Shown: positions 33,436 to 41,093, counted from the first letter of the stretch. The stretch: DNA of 64,000 bases from Bacteroidales bacterium (GCA_015060975.1 SUXI01000008.1:62001-126000), one strand, 5' to 3'. Translations and numbers: made by a program. Notes: a model not told the origin generated them from the sequence alone.

Positions 33436-35325
33436 ATGAAGAAAATATTATATATACGATTGGATTCATCACCTCTGCCCGAAGCAAGTGATGAAATAAT
33501 TGTAAAAGATTTTAATTTGGAAAATTATTTCTGTTCAATATTAGGAGAAAGATTATTGACGGAATGTGCAAAGACTCAAACAATATCATATTTTGGCGAA
33601 GTTGTATCTGAAATAAAGAAATCATTGCCAAAAGTATATAATGATATTATAATTCAGTGGGAAAGTATGCTTTTGGATTTGTTAAATTCAGATAATGGAC
33701 GAGGTTTGCAATTAAACTTAAATATACCTTCAGCTTATTTTAATTGGTTATTGCATCATAATAATGCGGCTTATAGGGAAATAGGGAACCTTCAATTAAT
33801 AAACTTGTCATTTAATGGCGAATTCCTTTATGAAGAACTGATAGAGCGTATATTGTTAAAACGGTTGCAGTTTACAATCAGCAAAATAACTATTGATATT
33901 AGTTACATAGTGATAAGTTTCTTATCATTAGATAAAAACGCAAAGATTGTCAATTATTTGAAAAATATAAACAATAAGTTCGACGGATTAGATATCATAG
34001 ACCGTCAACTGTTCATTGAAGAAAGACGTATAATGACAAAGTTATCAACGTCGTATGAAAAAAAGAATGTTAAGTTTGAATCCATTCAAAATATTAATGA
34101 CAAATTATTGGATAAAGATGATATAGATTCTATATTAGAATTGATAGAAATTGTATCAGGTAACAATAATACACTAACAGAACAATTAATAGGTATAGTA
34201 AGAAAGAGACTGTTTTCGTGGGATTATATTATTGCACAGAACACAGTCGAACAGAAGTTAGGATATGCTCTTTATAAGATAGGAATACTAAGGGTAATTA
34301 GGGATAAAATAGACATTAAAGATCAAATAGAACATATTATAGCAATTTGCAAAAATGTATTTACTGACGTTGATATTCAGAATGATATAAGAAAAGCGAC
34401 TTTACTCTCGGAACTTTATTGCAAGTTTATCAATAAGATAAATATATTAATATTAACATTGGTTAAATGTGAAGATATTAAAGAAGAGGTGTCCTTATTA
34501 TTAACTATTCTTGCAAAATTCCATGGGAAAGAGTTCTATTCGTTAGATCAAATATGTCAAATAGACAAGAAAACAGAATCCCTTTATATTGATGTCCCAT
34601 TATTAATACGCTTATCAAAATTAAGTGATAGAATGGACGACAGACATTTGATTGAAAAAATAATATTAGAATCATATAAAACCCTAATATGTCAAAGAAT
34701 AGAGTCAATATTTATAAGCAGTGATTTTGTTACATTTAAGATAGAGATTATAAATAAATATCAAAATTGTTTAGAATCTATTTTTTCGTGGCAAAAAATT
34801 CAAACATTATATCGAACAATTACAGATCCGTTTATGATTAAATATAAAATAAGGGAAATTGCGAATATAGTATTAGAGAAAACTGCTCATGAAGTAAGTG
34901 TTGATATAGCTGCGTTTTTTAGTGAACGATTGCATAAGATACTTCATGACTTAAATAATTTAGTTGGATGTTATTCGAAAATCCCTTATTTTGTTGATAA
35001 CTTTTTACAAAGTTTAAATAACTTATGTATGTGGTGCCACATGGATATCTCAGAAATATCAGAAATTTATGCGAATAGCATTGTAGAGAGATGTAGTATG
35101 TTTTATTATGCAGATATTGATGAAAATTCTAACTTTTTCGAAAGTTGTTCAGAAGGGTATCTTAGTGCATTTCGGTCTTTATTAGAGAATATAACAGAAG
35201 ATGGACGAAAATTGATTAAAACGGATGTTTTTGATGGATTAAAAAAAATGATAAATAATAAATTAGATTATAGTATTGAAAATTCTAAAAACAAGTTGTT
35301 GGTGGAGCTAGTAAAAAAATGTTAA
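33436..35325 (+). CDS. Large helical protein sharing the cluster N-terminal domain
   Basis: A 629-residue protein of unknown function. Its first ~175 residues are homologous to the WG-repeat protein (ILYIRLDSSPLPEASDE, IPSAYFNWLLHHNNAAYREI, LYEELIERILLKRLQF). The remaining ~450 residues are different: long amphipathic helices rich in Ile, Lys and Asn with no enzyme motif, perhaps an alpha-solenoid. Very AT-rich, unlike the flanking core genes. The stop is three bases after the WG gene's start-proximal spacing pattern repeats (gap of 3), and a tiny ORF overlaps its end. Confidence 0.55.
   Translation: MKKILYIRLDSSPLPEASDEIIVKDFNLENYFCSILGERLLTECAKTQTISYFGEVVSEIKKSLPKVYNDIIIQWESMLLDLLNSDNGRGLQLNLNIPSAYFNWLLHHNNAAYREIGNLQLINLSFNGEFLYEELIERILLKRLQFTISKITIDISYIVISFLSLDKNAKIVNYLKNINNKFDGLDIIDRQLFIEERRIMTKLSTSYEKKNVKFESIQNINDKLLDKDDIDSILELIEIVSGNNNTLTEQLIGIVRKRLFSWDYIIAQNTVEQKLGYALYKIGILRVIRDKIDIKDQIEHIIAICKNVFTDVDIQNDIRKATLLSELYCKFINKINILILTLVKCEDIKEEVSLLLTILAKFHGKEFYSLDQICQIDKKTESLYIDVPLLIRLSKLSDRMDDRHLIEKIILESYKTLICQRIESIFISSDFVTFKIEIINKYQNCLESIFSWQKIQTLYRTITDPFMIKYKIREIANIVLEKTAHEVSVDIAAFFSERLHKILHDLNNLVGCYSKIPYFVDNFLQSLNNLCMWCHMDISEISEIYANSIVERCSMFYYADIDENSNFFESCSEGYLSAFRSLLENITEDGRKLIKTDVFDGLKKMINNKLDYSIENSKNKLLVELVKKC
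33451..33534. repeat. 84-bp near-identical 5' segment, second copy
   Basis: Second copy of 31762-31845; the only mismatch is at 33469. Confidence 0.85.
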
Positions 35326-35417
35326 AATATATTACTCCTGATATGCGGCGAAAGTTTGATGATATTTTGGATAAAATGTTTCCTGAATATGCTCAATATG
35401 AATTAATAGAGTCCTAA
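35319..35417 (+). CDS. Tiny ORF overlapping the large helical gene (32 aa)
   Basis: An ATG overlapping the previous stop opens a 32-codon frame (start MLKYITPDMRRKFDDILDKM, end ELIES). It is charged and helical and could be a real small protein, or the surviving N-terminus of a truncated gene; it resembles in length and composition the start of short helical adaptor domains. Support is only the overlap and the composition. Confidence 0.3.
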   Translation: MLKYITPDMRRKFDDILDKMFPEYAQYELIES

Positions 35418-35433
35418 TTAAATTGTTAAATTG

Positions 35434-35865
35434 ATGAATGTGATACGTTTGATATTTTATTTCGGTATATTATTTTTTTGCGTGGCATGTAGAAATAGCA
35501 TGTCTTTGAACGAAGTATTTAATAAAACGCTCCAGATGGAACGTTTTGAAATAGTGGAAAGACCAGTAGGCGGATTTCCTGAGAGTTTTGGAACTGTAAC
35601 AACTTGTGCTCATCCTAATTCGTCCCTTCGCGAAGATATTATTGAGTTATTGTCAAATCTTCCTGAAGAATGGTTGGCATTTGAAATAAGTGATGAACGA
35701 TTGATTTATCGTATCTACATTTCGCCCAACGATTCTGTTGATAATGTATTAGTCGTTCTTGTCGGACAAGGTGGGGGAGATACTATGATGTCTCTTTTTT
35801 CGGCTACCGATATGCAAGGTGTGAAACAATTCGTTTCGCAGTTAAACGAAGAATATAAACAATAA
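35434..35865 (+). CDS. Small lipoprotein of unknown function
   Basis: A 143-residue protein with a lipoprotein signal (MNVIRLIFYFGILFFCVACRN, lipid on the second Cys). The C-terminal domain is mixed alpha/beta (EWLAFEISDERLIYRIYISP, VLVVLVGQGGGDTMMS). I chose the ATG at 35434 rather than a TTG three bases before. It is the last gene on this strand before the transposase remnant, and may or may not belong to the cluster. Confidence 0.6.
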   Translation: MNVIRLIFYFGILFFCVACRNSMSLNEVFNKTLQMERFEIVERPVGGFPESFGTVTTCAHPNSSLREDIIELLSNLPEEWLAFEISDERLIYRIYISPNDSVDNVLVVLVGQGGGDTMMSLFSATDMQGVKQFVSQLNEEYKQ

Positions 35866-35970
35866 TTTACACACAAAATATAGAAAAAGTAGATAATGTG
35901 ACTTGATGTAATATATTTATTGGTTTTTATTAACTCCTGACTTCGTCACTGAAAAGTAACTAAATTTTTA

Positions 35971-36001
35971 TTTGTCTGAGACACAATATTTTGTAATTTT
36001 G
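35971..36001 (+). promoter_or_regulatory. Promoter of the transposase remnant
   Basis: TTTG (35971-35974), 19 bases, TAATTTTG (35994-36001). It is followed by a perfect 8-bp hairpin GCGTACCC/GGGTACGC (36001-36024) in the leader. Confidence 0.55.
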
Positions 36002-36036
36002 CGTACCCTGATTTTGGGGTACGCAAGCTTGTTTTT

Positions 36037-37277
36037 ATGTATATCAAACGAAAGAAGAATAGATATGGGACAATAAGTGTAGTAGTTGCAGAAAAGAGTA
36101 AAGGTAGATACACAGAACTTATTACGATTGGCATTGCAAAAAGTCAAACTGAAGTTTGTGTTTTTGAAGAAAAAGCACGAGATTGGATAGAGCACAAGAA
36201 AAGACGTCGTCAGCCTCAACTTGATTTATTTGGAGAGCGGCTGAATGAATGTAACGAATAACGATTGTCGGTAGAACAAGTACTATCAATATCACAAATA
36301 TTTCAATCAATGGCTGCGACCTTATTCTTGATAGGGTATTTGATAATATTGGTTTTAATCGAATTGAAGATGATATTTTTCGCAAGCTTGTAAAAGCCCG
36401 CCTTTCGTATCCATCAAGCAAGGCAGCCACTGTTGAATATCTGAAAAATCATTTTGATGATGATGTCAGTCTCTCAAAGATTTATCGCTATCTTGACCGA
36501 TTAAGCGATAATCAGCATGATATTGTGCAAGATATCAGTGTTTCTCTCACAACGGAGATTCTTGGAGGATATATTGGAGTGTTGTTTTACGATGTTACAA
36601 CTCTTTATTTTAAGGCTGATTATGAAGATGATTTGCATAAAACAGGATTTTCCAAAGAAGGTCGACATAGCAATCCTCAAATAATACTCGGGTTATTGGT
36701 TTGTATCGGTGGCTATCCTTTGGCATATTGTATTCACGAGGGGAATAAATATGAGGGACATACAATGTTACCTATCGTAAATGAATTTGTAAAGAAATAT
36801 AATTTAGAGGACTTTATTGTAGTAGCAGACTCGGGATTGATGAATAGCGCCAATATTGCAGAACTCGAACATCTTGGTTACAAATATATCATCGGAGCAA
36901 GGATAAAGAACGAGAGTGCCAAAGTAAAAGAATGGATACTGAGTCAGCCGAAAATAAACTGCAATATGGTAGAATATGACAAAGGAGGTGGCAGACGTTT
37001 GCTTGTGGGTTATACTGAAGATCGAGCTCGCAAGGATGCTTACAATAGGAACAAAGGTATACATCGTCTCGAAAGGGCTTATGCTCGAGGCTCACTGACA
37101 AAAGACAAAAAATATTTCATAGTTTATTTCCATATTTTATCCAATCACAAAGATACAACAAAGAATCGAAAACTAAAGTATTCAATAATGATTCAATTAA
37201 ATAAGAAAGAATTAAGCGTGGTAGAAACTTCGCCCACCAAAAGACAAAAAAAGCCCACTCAAATGAGCGAGCTTTAA
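36037..37277 (+). pseudogene. Decayed IS1634-like transposase
   Basis: Parts of one transposase in two frames. The first frame (36037-36261) gives MYIKRKKNRYGTISVVV, the typical N-terminus. A stop and frameshift near 36255-36265 separates it from a second frame open from about 36261, which carries NGCDLILDRVFDNIGF and the DDE core: VLFYDVTTLYF (first Asp), GFSKEGRHSNPQI, and FIVVADSGLMN (second Asp). After GSLTKDKK (~37105) the usual sequence stops and an unrelated tail leads to a stop at 37277, so the C-terminal third with the last acidic residue is missing. The element is inactive. Family name is from recognition of these motifs. Confidence 0.75.
37244..37275 (-). terminator. Minus-strand terminator after the 58-aa membrane protein
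   Basis: On the minus strand AAAGCTCGCTC (37275-37265) pairs with GAGTGGGCTTT (37260-37250) with two wobbles, loop of four, then a run of T (37250-37246). Confidence 0.6.
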
Positions 37278-37290
37278 TTTCTCTGAATTA

Positions 37291-37467
37291 CTATTTATCT
37301 TTCTTATTTCTACTAGACAAATAACTAACGACTATAATCCCTGTCGCTATTGCACATCCTATTATTGCACCATCAGCCCATTTATTAGGTACTTCAATCA
37401 GACAATCGAAAACGATAGCAATTACAATGCAAATGATAATAGTTGATATAACAAATTTCTTACTCAT
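37291..37467 (-). CDS. Small two-span membrane protein (58 aa)
   Basis: A 58-residue ORF starting MSKKFVISTIIICIVIAIVF, a first membrane span, followed by a short polar loop (EVPNKWADG), a second span (AIIGCAIATGIIVVSYL) and a basic tail SSRNKKDK. It lies 13 bases after the HigA-like gene on the same strand and is followed by a terminator. Function is unknown; it could be a passenger of the toxin-antitoxin module. Confidence 0.55.
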   Translation of the reverse strand: MSKKFVISTIIICIVIAIVFDCLIEVPNKWADGAIIGCAIATGIIVVSYLSSRNKKDK

Positions 37468-37480
37468 AGGATATATTATA

Positions 37481-37792
37481 TTAAGAAATAGTCAAACTTA
37501 CACGACGACCTAATCCCTCAAAAATGCGGAAAAGAGTACTTAATTGAATATCAGCTTTACCATTTTCAAGTCGTGAGATATAAGTTTTTTTTGTTCCAAT
37601 TCTGTCAGCAAGTTCTTGCTGAGTAAGTCCGGCACGCTTGCGTTCTTCTTTAAGAGTTTGAGCAAGACAGAATGCCTCAGTCTCCTTATCAAACACATCA
37701 CGAGAAGGAGTCCCAATTTCACCAAACTCAATATTGAGAAGTTCATCAAGACTGCTACAATTCATTAGGGCTTCTTTTTTTCCTTCTTCCAT
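37481..37792 (-). CDS. HigA-like XRE antitoxin
   Basis: A 103-residue antitoxin with an XRE helix-turn-helix (TQQELADRIGTKKTYISRLENG, about residues 60-82; quoted motif is the recognition core QQELADRIGTKKTYIS). The N-terminal segment EIGTPSRDVFD resembles the other HigA in the window (40127-40420). It would bind and neutralise a HigB-type RNase and repress its own promoter. Its partner toxin gene, just upstream, is frameshifted, so this may be an orphan antitoxin. Confidence 0.85.
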   Translation of the reverse strand: MEEGKKEALMNCSSLDELLNIEFGEIGTPSRDVFDKETEAFCLAQTLKEERKRAGLTQQELADRIGTKKTYISRLENGKADIQLSTLFRIFEGLGRRVSLTIS

Positions 37793-37800
37793 AATACTCT

Positions 37801-38143
37801 TTATTTTGCGTCTTTAGATTCAAAATATTCTTTCATTAATCTTTCTGCCTTTTCGATTTCACCCGAAGGAGTTTTTTGAGTTTTCTTTTGAAATCCATTG
37901 AAAAGGATAACTAAAGAACCTTCATCGAAGCAGCAGAATACACGGAATATATCGCCACCAAATTCAACACTAATTTCAAAAAATCCTTTTTTGCCCTCTA
38001 TACTCTTAAGTATGGTAACAGGCAATCTATCTAAAGTTTGCAACCAAACCAATGTTTGTGCAATCTTTTTTCTGACCTTAGGTCTGTGCTACATAGAACT
38101 CGTTGAAATAATGCTTGTAGAATTTTATTTCACGCTTAGCCAT
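37801..38143 (-). pseudogene. HigB/RelE-type toxin, frameshifted
   Basis: The ATG at 38143 begins MAKREIKFYKHYFNEFYVAQT and then hits TAA (38080-38078). One base later the family sequence resumes in another frame, KVRKKIAQTLVWLQTLDRLP, and runs intact to KTQKTPSGEIEKAERLMKEY at 37801. The intact paralogue at 40417-40764 shows these two halves should be joined. A single inserted base near 38080 explains it. The toxin is therefore probably dead unless the site is read by frameshifting. It has a good promoter just upstream. Confidence 0.8.
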
Positions 38144-38162
38144 ATATCCATTTTTACAACGG

Positions 38163-38194
38163 CAAAGTTAACTAAAAAGTTTACTCGCACCAAA
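38163..38194 (-). promoter_or_regulatory. Promoter of the first HigBA module
   Basis: Minus strand: TTTG (complement of 38191-38194), 20 bases, TAACTTTG (complement of 38163-38170), 19 bases from the ATG at 38143. Confidence 0.6.
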
Positions 38195-38317
38195 TTTTTC
38201 AATCTTTTTTATCAAAAGCTTCCGATATTATCCCTTGAAACTCACTACCAAGGTTTTCAGCTCAAAGAATCCTATTTCACACTACCGAATAGGATCGCAG
38301 TTGTTTATCATCTCATT

Positions 38318-38349
38318 GTGCCAACCACGAGGCACAGTGAGATTGATTG
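38318..38349. repeat. Cassette-boundary repeat, outer part, copy 1
   Basis: GTGCCAACCACGAGGCACAG and following bases; near match to 39493-39523. The repeat contains a hairpin CTCATTGTGCC/GGCACAGTGAG. The gene-free stretch 38144-38487 otherwise holds the promoter of the HigBA module, an 8-bp hairpin ATCCTATT/AATAGGAT and the inner repeat at 38458. Confidence 0.6.
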
Positions 38350-38457
38350 TTTTCATAAAAATGTTACTATACCACGACTGTTGGTGCCAACGAAAGCAGA
38401 ATGAAGTTCACTTCAATTATGCCGAGTGCAGCCCAACTTGTGCGTAGCAAATGTATG

Positions 38458-38484
38458 GTAACATTCTCTATGCGTAAAAGACAA
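38458..38484. repeat. 27-bp cassette-boundary repeat, copy 1
   Basis: Identical at 27 of 27 bases to 39584-39610 (begins GTAACATTCTCTATGCGTAA). It abuts the 3' end of the XRE gene at 38488. Confidence 0.85.
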
Positions 38485-38487
38485 GAA

Positions 38488-38793
38488 TTAGTCTGCTAAT
38501 TCACATTGCATAACAGTAATGCCTAAGGTACATTCTATTTTTGCCATAGTTTCAAGTGAAAGATTTTCACACCCTTTCAGAATTTTAGACACATATTGCT
38601 GACTGCAACCCATACGCTCTGCTAATTGCTTTTGCGTAATCCCATCGGCATCCATTTTATCAAGCATACGCATTGCGATATTTTGAGAGTAGCGAAGCCA
38701 TTCCTTGTTCGCTTTTCTCTTTTCAGCCTCCTCTCGCCATCTTGAAGGAGTGGCTGATTGATGTTGTCGAAGTCTGTTTAATGTATTATCCAT
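38488..38793 (-). CDS. XRE-family regulator (probable antitoxin)
   Basis: A 101-residue protein with a C-terminal XRE helix-turn-helix (GITQKQLAERMGCSQQYVSK, about residues 51-70). The N-terminal half is a basic helix. It follows the 38805-39353 gene by 11 bases in toxin-first order, like HigBA, and its operon promoter overlaps a palindrome, so it probably represses its own operon. Confidence 0.8.
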   Translation of the reverse strand: MDNTLNRLRQHQSATPSRWREEAEKRKANKEWLRYSQNIAMRMLDKMDADGITQKQLAERMGCSQQYVSKILKGCENLSLETMAKIECTLGITVMQCELAD

Positions 38794-38804
38794 ATCCGTA
38801 TGTT

Positions 38805-39353
38805 TTATAGTTCACTAATATAATCGATAAAACCATCGTCGTCAACAATGCCCTCGTCAAGTAAGAAACGACGCACTTTTTCTATTTTATCAAGTTCGAC
38901 TTGAGTGTGTGGTCGTTCTTGCATTGTTGCAGTAAGTTTTATAGCACCACCTGTGATGATATACTTACCATCAGCAAGACGAATTGCATATATTCTTAAC
39001 CAAGAATCATGGCGATTTGTTCTCTCTCCACGAGCTTTCATTTTCTCCAACATTTCAGCAATAGTACGATTATTGCTTAATGGGCGAAAAATCAAATCAA
39101 GGTCGGCTTCAGGCGAAATATCAAGTATTACTCCTTCAAGTACTTCACTGTCGTCAATGGTGTCGGTAATAGCCTGATTGATGTCGGTGATTTTGAAATA
39201 TGCACTGAGGTCGTTAATGTTTTCTTTGAAAAAATTACGCAACCACATTACATCATTCCACTGATCAAACAGACGAAACAATTCATTATCTGTTGCTCCA
39301 TCATATCTGACTGCCCAAAGGCGACCATCACCGGTTATATCGTCAAAAGTCAT
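38805..39353 (-). CDS. Possible toxin of an XRE-linked module, unknown family
   Basis: A 182-residue protein I do not recognise. It starts MTFDDITGDGRLWAVRYDG, has helical segments (ELFRLFDQWNDVMWLRNFFK) and a C-terminal strand-helix region (RIYAIRLADGKYIITGGAIK), which resembles RelE-like 'adgkyiiTGGAIKLT' strands found in Bacteroidales toxin-antitoxin neighbours. Position before an XRE gene and between addiction modules suggests a toxin. I start at the ATG 39353, 19 bases after the -7 box, rather than an upstream TTG. Confidence 0.55.
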   Translation of the reverse strand: MTFDDITGDGRLWAVRYDGATDNELFRLFDQWNDVMWLRNFFKENINDLSAYFKITDINQAITDTIDDSEVLEGVILDISPEADLDLIFRPLSNNRTIAEMLEKMKARGERTNRHDSWLRIYAIRLADGKYIITGGAIKLTATMQERPHTQVELDKIEKVRRFLLDEGIVDDDGFIDYISEL

Positions 39354-39371
39354 ATCTTGATTATTTTGGAG

Positions 39372-39414
39372 CAAAGGTAAAACAAAAATTCGACATATAC
39401 AACTTATAGGTTGT
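39372..39414 (-). promoter_or_regulatory. Promoter with palindromic operator for the XRE-linked module
   Basis: Minus strand: TTG (complement of 39400-39402), 20 bases, TACCTTTG (complement of 39372-39379). The 16-base near-palindrome ACAACTTATAGGTTGT (39399-39414) overlaps the -33 box, as expected for autoregulation by the XRE protein. Confidence 0.6.
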
Positions 39415-39417
39415 GCT

Positions 39418-39441
39418 TTTCAAAACCAATAGCGTTTATTC
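39418..39441. repeat. Promoter-side boundary repeat, copy 1
   Basis: TTTTCAAAACCAATAGCGTT and following bases match 40817-40840 with two differences. It lies upstream of the XRE-linked module just as the second copy lies upstream of the second HigBA. Confidence 0.6.
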
Positions 39442-39492
39442 TGTTATTGTTTTCAATTTTAAGAGCAACAATCACATCACCGAGGCTAGTTT

Positions 39493-39523
39493 GTGCAACC
39501 ACGAGGCACAATGAAATTGATTG
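39493..39523. repeat. Cassette-boundary repeat, outer part, copy 2
   Basis: Second copy of 38318-38349; contains the core AACCACGAGGCACA. Confidence 0.6.
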
Positions 39524-39583
39524 ACCTCACAAAAATACAACAAGACTACAAATCAAAAAGAATGTTGCCACACCACAGGTGCA

Positions 39584-39610
39584 GTAACATTCTCTATGCG
39601 TAAAAGACAA
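39584..39610. repeat. 27-bp cassette-boundary repeat, copy 2
   Basis: Exact copy of 38458-38484, immediately 3' of the cupin gene. Confidence 0.85.
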
Positions 39611-39614
39611 AAAA

Positions 39615-40124
39615 TTACTGATGAAATTTATTGCGTAAATTCTCCCATATAGAATCAATGTTTGTTTCACCCTCAAAATATGCGTGTTGTTCACTTCTTT
39701 TGAATGTTTCTCCATTTGGGACAATTATTATTTTGTCTGAATCGGGATATTCACACACATCATGCCCAATATAAGAACGCATATCTAAAAATACGCATGG
39801 AGCGTCGCTATGATTATATAATTGATGGGCTCCTTGTTCGCCGGACTCAAAAAAGATAAGGTCGCCCGCTTCTACTACTTCCAATCCTTTTGGGGTTCGC
39901 AAAGTTGAAGTTCCTGATAATATCACAAATAATTCTTCAGCATACCGATGAAAATGATATGCTGCATTATATTGTTTCGGGTTTAATTGCCGTATATCAA
40001 AATTGAGGTACTTAGGATTAATTCCTTTCGCACTTCTCGACATATCTGTCAGTAAGCGAAAACCATCTATTTTGTTGAGGTTTGGTTGAAAATCACATTC
40101 TGACCGTTTTATAATGGTAGCCAT
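39615..40124 (-). CDS. Cupin-domain protein
   Basis: A 169-residue single-domain cupin. Motif 1 is HFHRYAEELFVILSG (two His and Glu as metal ligands, about residues 57-71) and motif 2 is around GEQGAHQLYNHSD with the final His. It probably binds a metal and a small molecule; no reaction can be assigned. It sits two bases after the HigA gene, as a passenger in the toxin-antitoxin transcript. Confidence 0.85.
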   Translation of the reverse strand: MATIIKRSECDFQPNLNKIDGFRLLTDMSRSAKGINPKYLNFDIRQLNPKQYNAAYHFHRYAEELFVILSGTSTLRTPKGLEVVEAGDLIFFESGEQGAHQLYNHSDAPCVFLDMRSYIGHDVCEYPDSDKIIIVPNGETFKRSEQHAYFEGETNIDSIWENLRNKFHQ

Positions 40125-40126
40125 AA

Positions 40127-40420
40127 TTAGAACTCAACACTGATTTTTAGGCGACCACCTAACCCACGTTCAACTACATCAAACAATGTTTTTAGAGTAA
40201 TATTTTCGCCATCAGTTTCAACCTTTGAAATAAAGGTGCGTTTCTTATTAATACGCTTTGCCACTTCTTCCTGTGTGAGACATTGTTGTTCTCTTGCAGA
40301 ACGAAGTTTGAAACCAATACGCAACGCTTCAAGTTCGCGTTCAATTCTATCTCTTTCCGGAGTACCAACTTCGCCGTAATATTGCGTTTTAAGTTGGTCT
40401 AATGATTTAGTATTTTTCAT
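40127..40420 (-). CDS. HigA-like XRE antitoxin
   Basis: A 97-residue antitoxin with an XRE helix-turn-helix (LTQEEVAKRINKKRTFISKV, about residues 46-65). The N-terminal YGEVGTPERDRIE matches the HigA at 37481-37792. Its start overlaps the toxin stop by four bases, so toxin and antitoxin are translationally coupled in toxin-first order. Confidence 0.88.
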   Translation of the reverse strand: MKNTKSLDQLKTQYYGEVGTPERDRIERELEALRIGFKLRSAREQQCLTQEEVAKRINKKRTFISKVETDGENITLKTLFDVVERGLGGRLKISVEF

Positions 40421-40764
40421 TTATCTTCCTCCTTTTCTTTATAATATTCGTTCATCAATTTAACAGCTCGTTCAATTTCACCCGATGGTGTTTTTTGCGT
40501 TTTCTTTTGAAAGCCTGACAATAGTACAACAAATTTGTTGCCGTCAAAGAAACAAAAAATTCTAAAAATGTTAGAACCTAATTGTACTCTGACTTCAAAA
40601 AGTCCGTTTGTTCCCTCAATAAATTTAAGATATTGAACAGGAACACGCTCAATCGTTTCTATAATGCTTAATATTTTGATTATCTTATCTCGAACCTTTT
40701 GATTTTGAGCGGCAAAAAATTCTTCAAAATAATGCTTATAAGTTACTACTTCTCTGACTTTCAT
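40417..40764 (-). CDS. HigB/RelE-type toxin, intact
   Basis: A 115-residue toxin of the RelE/HigB superfamily, presumably a ribosome-dependent mRNA endonuclease. Family features: YKHYFEEFFAAQNQKVRDKI, VQYLKFIEGTNGLFEVRVQ, NIFRIFCFFDGNKFVVLLSG and the conserved FQKKTQKTPSGEIERA. It is the intact counterpart of the broken toxin at 37801-38143. The ATG lies only five bases after the -7 box, so the mRNA may have almost no leader. Confidence 0.88.
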   Translation of the reverse strand: MKVREVVTYKHYFEEFFAAQNQKVRDKIIKILSIIETIERVPVQYLKFIEGTNGLFEVRVQLGSNIFRIFCFFDGNKFVVLLSGFQKKTQKTPSGEIERAVKLMNEYYKEKEEDK

Positions 40765-40768
40765 GTCG

Positions 40769-40799
40769 CAAAGGTAATTTATAAGTTACATCTATGCAA
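40769..40799 (-). promoter_or_regulatory. Promoter of the second HigBA module
   Basis: Minus strand: TTG (complement of 40797-40799), 20 bases, TACCTTTG (complement of 40769-40776). The 11-mer TTATAAGTTAC occurs on both sides (40736-40746 and 40779-40789) and may be an operator pair. Confidence 0.6.
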
Positions 40800-40816
40800 G
40801 AAAAATAGCGATATTT

Positions 40817-40840
40817 TTCAGAACCAATAGCCTTTATTTT
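40817..40840. repeat. Promoter-side boundary repeat, copy 2
   Basis: TTTTCAGAACCAATAGCCTT and following bases; copy of 39418-39441. Confidence 0.6.
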
Positions 40841-41018
40841 CTTTTTTGTTTACAAATACAGGTGGCGAAAATAGTTTTGCCGTGTCGGAGTTGTGCCACT
40901 CAGGAAATTCGTTGGGATTGTTGCGAATGAAATTCATTATGTCAAATATCTTTCTCCTCATCTTTTCATTATTGTTAAGGTGTTGAGAGAAATTTTTAAC
41001 AAAATTGCGAAAATCAAT
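40818..41018 (-). pseudogene. C-terminal remnant of an unknown gene
   Basis: A 66-codon frame open from a TAG at 41021-41019 down to a stop at 40818 reads like real protein (SQHLNNNEKMRRKIFDIMNF, then NNPNEFPEWHNSDTAKLFSP). There is an internal ATG at 40961 but no promoter or good start, so it is probably the tail of a truncated gene. Its last codons overlap the boundary repeat 40817-40840. The rest of 40765-41109 holds the HigBA and hflX promoters. Confidence 0.35.
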
Positions 41019-41093
41019 CTAAATAATATATTAATAGAGTGTGTTTTGTCGCTTTTCTTGGTAAAGAATTATGCAATTATGAATTGTAATAAC

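Noticed and set aside
28150-35865. Assigning the cluster to a named defence system
   Set aside because: No reverse transcriptase, nucleotidyltransferase, TIR, Cas, methylase or STAND/P-loop motif is visible, so no known label is justified.
37801-38143. Programmed frameshifting in the HigB gene
   Set aside because: No slippery heptamer or downstream structure is evident, and the intact paralogue needs none; mutation is simpler.
38318-40841. Calling the repeats a chromosomal integron
   Set aside because: No tyrosine integrase in the window, and the repeats do not show a clear attC R-box structure.
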